NCBI GenBank assembly: GCA_031282985.1
Contig: JAITCR010000114.1
Location: 1-7,778, forward strand
Direction of reading: 5' to 3'
DNA length: 7,778 nucleotides
From: Nitrososphaerota archaeon
Lineage (GTDB): Archaea; Thermoproteota; Bathyarchaeia; Bathyarchaeales; Bathycorpusculaceae
The translations under genes were made by a program, and so were the position numbers. The notes beneath the pieces were generated by a model. It was not told where the DNA came from. It saw only the letters and a program-made list of their open reading frames with translations, and did not search any database. Shown in pieces: positions 6,734-7,778 of the stretch (positions within the stretch are counted from its first letter, which is position 1; each line of letters begins with the position of its first letter).

Positions 6734-7027
6734 GTGCAAATTTCAATACGCTATTTCACTACACTACGAGAAATAACCGGCAAAAAAGAAGAAAAAATCT
6801 TCTTCCAAGAAAACCAAAAAATCACGGTTGCCTTAACATTAAAAACGTTATCTGACAAATATGGCAAACCATTCACAGACTACACTTTTGACCCAAAGGG
6901 GCAAATTAAAAATTTTTTACAACTACTCATAAACGGCGTCAGCATAACCACCTCTAATGATGAACTTGAAGTAACACTCCAGAACGGAGACACGTTAGCA
7001 ATTTTACCTCCAGTCGGCGGCGGCTAA
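6734..7027 (+). CDS. MoaD/ThiS-like ubiquitin-fold sulfur carrier (SAMP-like)
   Basis: A 97-residue beta-grasp protein. It opens with MQISIRYFTTLREITGKKEE, the usual MoaD start, has a central helix (about 31-43, TVALTLKTLSDKYG), then LLINGVSI (64-71) and LQNGDTLAILPPVGGG (82-97). The C-terminal Gly-Gly is normally adenylated by an E1-like enzyme and carries sulfur as thiocarboxylate for molybdopterin synthesis or tRNA thiolation; in archaea such proteins (SAMPs) can also be joined to lysines of target proteins. The tail has three glycines (VGGG) where AGG or SGG is common. The start is GTG behind AAGGGA (6723-6728), 5 nt away. It follows the ATPase by 71 bp. No MoaE, MoeB/UbaA or other cofactor gene is nearby, so its particular partner is unknown. 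Confidence 0.9.
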   Translation: MQISIRYFTTLREITGKKEEKIFFQENQKITVALTLKTLSDKYGKPFTDYTFDPKGQIKNFLQLLINGVSITTSNDELEVTLQNGDTLAILPPVGGG

Positions 7028-7042
7028 AGGGTGTTAAACAGA

Positions 7043-7053
7043 ATTTTGTTTTT
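7043..7053 (+). terminator. T-rich terminator after the MoaD-like gene
   Basis: ATTTTGTTTTT follows the stop codon by about 15 nt, with no strong hairpin, as in archaeal oligo-T terminators. A second T-rich run at 7084-7107 may serve as backup. Confidence 0.5.
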
Positions 7054-7107
7054 ATATAGTGTTAGGGGTGTGCATAATTTTAAGTTTGTTTGTGTGTTTT
7101 TGTTTTT

Positions 7108-7293
7108 ATGGACGCCTGTGAGGTTAGGCTTTTTGTCAACAAAGCAATAGTTCCAGCGGAACTTAAACGACCGAGTAATTCTGGCTATGGACAAGTCAAA
7201 GCATTAAGAATACTAGTTTATACACGACTGAAAGGTTTAGACAATGATACACGACTAATTAAGCATCTAAGAGCCTGTTTAGTATCTTCGTAA
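7108..7293 (+). pseudogene. Transposase-like N-terminal fragment
   Basis: A 61-residue open frame from ATG 7108 to TAA 7291. The stretch GYGQVKALRILVYTRLKG and the following LDNDTRLIKHLR resemble the N-terminal helical part of DDE transposases of the IS4/IS5 type, where a basic, leucine-rich block of this style precedes the catalytic domain. A full transposase would run for several hundred residues; here the frame stops after HLRACLVSS, with stops again at 7294 and 7297, and no frame downstream continues the family pattern. No ribosome site is clear: the upstream 25 bp are a T/G-rich run. It is best read as a decayed remnant of an insertion sequence. The resemblance is by eye only, so an unrelated small protein remains possible. 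Confidence 0.42.
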
Positions 7294-7404
7294 TAGTAGC
7301 GAAATAAACGCTAATTTTGTGGCTTGCAGGGTGTTGGGGACTTTTCGTTCACAAATTTTCCACAACAAATCTCATAAAGTGAACTTTCATTAAAGTGCGA
7401 TAGA

Positions 7405-7416
7405 AAAACCGGTTTT
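7405..7416. repeat. Perfect 12-bp palindrome
   Basis: AAAACCGGTTTT is a perfect palindrome in a stretch without genes. It could be a protein-binding site or part of a mobile-element end; no neighbouring gene start explains it as an operator. Confidence 0.35.
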
Positions 7417-7569
7417 ATCCTGCTAACCTTTACTTTTTACCCCGCTAATTTTCAACCCAAGGTAGCTGGAAAAAACACCGATGTACTTCTGAAGCAATAA
7501 CCCCGCCAAACAAAATGTGAGTGCCCCTAAGCGAACAAAAAGACCAGAACCCCGAACACACAGAACAAA

Positions 7570-7582
7570 GCGCCTTCGGCGC
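7570..7582 (-). terminator. GC hairpin, possible terminator of the right-hand gene
   Basis: GCGCC and GGCGC pair perfectly around a 3-nt loop. On the minus strand the hairpin follows the stop codon of the partial gene by about 7 nt and is itself followed by TTTGTT, much like an intrinsic terminator. It stands out as strongly GC-rich within AT-rich surroundings, so it could instead be a dispersed repeat. Confidence 0.45.
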
Positions 7583-7589
7583 GAATTAA

Positions 7590-7778
7590 CTAGACACTAC
7601 CAATTTGCATAATCATCAGTATCCCCTTCAACATAAACCAAACCACCCCCTTCATCAGCCTGGACACACCAACAAGATCCATAGCATAACCACAATTCGA
7701 ACAACAAACCACCACCCTCTTCAACTTAACAGACACCTTTTCACAACTAAGCACAGTAAGCACTTTCTGAAACTTACC
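7590..7778 (-). CDS. C-terminal part of an unrecognised gene with a CxxC motif
   Basis: An open frame enters from the right edge and runs 62 codons to TAG at 7592-7590. It reads KVLTVLSCEKVSVKLKRVVV, then CCSNCGYAMDLVGVSRL, then a hydrophobic stretch VVWFMLKGILMIM near its end. CSNCGY is half of a zinc-ribbon-like site; a second CxxC pair is not visible in this part. The G/T-rich codons (GTG, GTT, TTG) resemble those of the 5' part of the ATPase gene and support coding on this strand. The plus-strand frame opposite would be rich in His, Thr and Asn and is probably an antisense shadow. Function is unknown, and the start lies outside the window. Confidence 0.42.
   Translation of the reverse strand, partial: GKFQKVLTVLSCEKVSVKLKRVVVCCSNCGYAMDLVGVSRLMKGVVWFMLKGILMIMQIGSV

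Larger units (their letters stand above)
7294..7589. other. Gene-free stretch with palindromes
   Basis: No convincing coding frame, tRNA or rRNA is visible on either strand. Stops are frequent and the short open runs have no ribosome sites. It holds an inverted pair GTTCAC/GTGAAC (7347-7352 and 7379-7384), the palindrome at 7405-7416 and the hairpin at 7570-7582. From about 7440 the plus strand becomes A/C-rich. Lying next to the transposase-like fragment, it may be decayed mobile-element sequence. Confidence 0.4.

Noticed and set aside
7594..7778. Plus-strand open frame at the right end
   Set aside because: It gives a His/Thr/Asn-rich product without domain features; the minus-strand frame is more protein-like and ends before a hairpin.
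1..7778. tRNA, rRNA or CRISPR array
   Set aside because: No cloverleaf with a TTCGA-type arm, no rRNA core sequence and no regularly spaced repeats were seen on either strand.

Overview
The window reads as a moderately AT-rich stretch of archaeal chromosome. Supporting signs are a ribbon-helix-helix regulator of the archaeal type, a plasma-membrane (P3A) H+-ATPase like those of methanogens, a ubiquitin-like MoaD/SAMP protein ending in Gly-Gly, TATA-like boxes about 25 bp ahead of inferred start points, T-rich tracts after genes, and purine-rich Shine-Dalgarno sites. The mix would suit a Bathyarchaeia-like (TACK) or methanogen-related lineage, but that placement is inference; nothing here fixes the taxon.

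Layout, left to right. 1-110: the tail of an upstream gene, readable as one protein only if a one-base shift near base 26 is allowed. 232-420 (+): a small RHH DNA-binding protein with a palindrome at its own promoter. 425-1192 (-): orotidine 5'-phosphate decarboxylase (pyrF), convergent with the RHH gene with stop codons 4 bp apart. 1321-3234 (+): a 637-aa monomeric aconitase with a fused swivel domain, divergent from pyrF. 3375-3806 and 3833-4075 (both -): a two-gene unit encoding unrecognised small proteins of 143 and 80 residues. 4230-6662 (+): the P3A H+-ATPase, divergent from that pair across a 154-bp promoter region. 6734-7027 (+): a MoaD/ThiS-like sulfur carrier. 7108-7293 (+): a short transposase-like N-terminal fragment. 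7294-7589: no gene, but a palindrome and a GC hairpin. 7590-7778 (-): the C-terminal end of an unrecognised gene with a CxxC motif that runs off the window.

The recognisable genes are housekeeping: pyrimidine synthesis, the citrate-isocitrate step, proton or cation pumping, and sulfur transfer. They form no single pathway and mostly sit in separate units. The least explained part is the two-gene unit divergent from the proton pump, the best candidate for something undescribed; its function cannot be read from sequence alone. Four of the seven well-supported genes start with TTG or GTG, each with a clear ribosome-binding site. The right end (about 7030 onward) looks like accessory or decayed sequence.
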